From: an uncultured Oscillospiraceae bacterium
Lineage (GTDB): Bacteria; Bacillota; Clostridia; Oscillospirales; Oscillospiraceae
Assembly: GCA_934573935.1 (NCBI GenBank)
Contig: CAKTMO010000031.1
Span: 1 to 15,346, forward strand
Direction: 5' to 3'
Length of the DNA stretch: 15,346 nt
Below the pieces are notes generated by a model. That model searched no databases and was not told the origin of the DNA. It saw nothing but the letters and a program-made list of their open reading frames with translations. Shown here in pieces: positions 15,263 through 15,346 of this stretch (within the stretch, counting starts at the first letter, position 1; each line of letters opens with the position of its first letter). Both the position numbers and the translations under genes were made by a program.

Positions 15263-15346
15263 TTACTTGGCAGCCTTGGCGGCCTTGATGGACTCGATGA
15301 GTTCGGGGACGACCTTGAACAGGTCGCCGGTGATGCCGTAATCGGC
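15263..15346 (-). CDS. etfA: Electron transfer flavoprotein alpha subunit, C-terminal fragment
   Basis: The last 27 codons and TAA stop of a gene running off the window edge. The peptide contains ADYGITGDLFKVVPEL and ends in an Ala/Lys-rich tail (IKAAKAAK). The DYGI.GDLFKVVP block is the conserved C-terminus of EtfA, the subunit that holds FAD and pairs with EtfB; in Clostridia it commonly works with butyryl-CoA dehydrogenase in butyrate formation. Only this tail can be seen, so the neighbours that would confirm the pathway are outside the window. Confidence 0.82.
   Translation of the reverse strand, partial: ADYGITGDLFKVVPELIESIKAAKAAK

Overview
The window looks like chromosomal DNA of a gut-type Clostridia, probably an Oscillospiraceae/Ruminococcaceae relative. 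The reasons are the GC-rich codon use with strong AAGGAGG-type ribosome binding sites, the Firmicutes-style T-box leader, the YwlG/TIGR01440 protein, a MocR regulator beside an ECF S component, a trailing EtfA C-terminus, and two families of short GC-rich intergenic palindromic repeats. The genus cannot be fixed from the sequence alone.

Layout. (1) 1-3998, plus strand: the 3' part of a T-box riboswitch (antiterminator and terminator both visible), a CatA-like acetyltransferase, a paired palindromic repeat that encodes the acetyltransferase C-terminus, alaS, and a HIT protein. (2) 4089-5572, minus strand: a rarD-like transporter followed by a LOG-family nucleotide phosphoribohydrolase. (3) 5594-6916, plus strand: a DNA 3-methyladenine glycosylase and a HAD phosphatase behind a good sigma-A promoter. 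(4) 6948-7323: a long palindromic repeat, a terminator and a small two-helix membrane protein. (5) 7441-10285, minus strand: a tightly coupled operon of three transcription proteins (MocR/GntR-aminotransferase regulator, GreA-like factor, LysR regulator). It diverges from an ECF transporter S component and a YwlG protein at 10391-11563. Pyridoxine/PLP-related uptake under MocR control is the natural hypothesis. (6) 11712-13257, minus strand: a visibly AT-richer three-gene cassette. It contains a 65-residue Cys-rich protein and two membrane-anchored proteins of unknown function that appear to be divergent paralogues. It is followed on its upstream side by a small serine recombinase (13431-14030), with a 13-bp-arm palindrome over the cassette promoter. 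(7) 14206-15346, minus strand: a small membrane protein with a near-consensus promoter, a 21-bp tandem repeat, a GNAT acetyltransferase, and the last 27 codons of etfA.

Most of the window is ordinary housekeeping and regulatory chromosome. The parts most worth a second look are the paralogous membrane-protein cassette next to the recombinase, the T-box placed in front of a CatA-like gene rather than directly before a synthetase, and the regulator-only operon facing the ECF gene. No gene-free stretch exceeds about 220 bp, and each of the larger gaps is described below.
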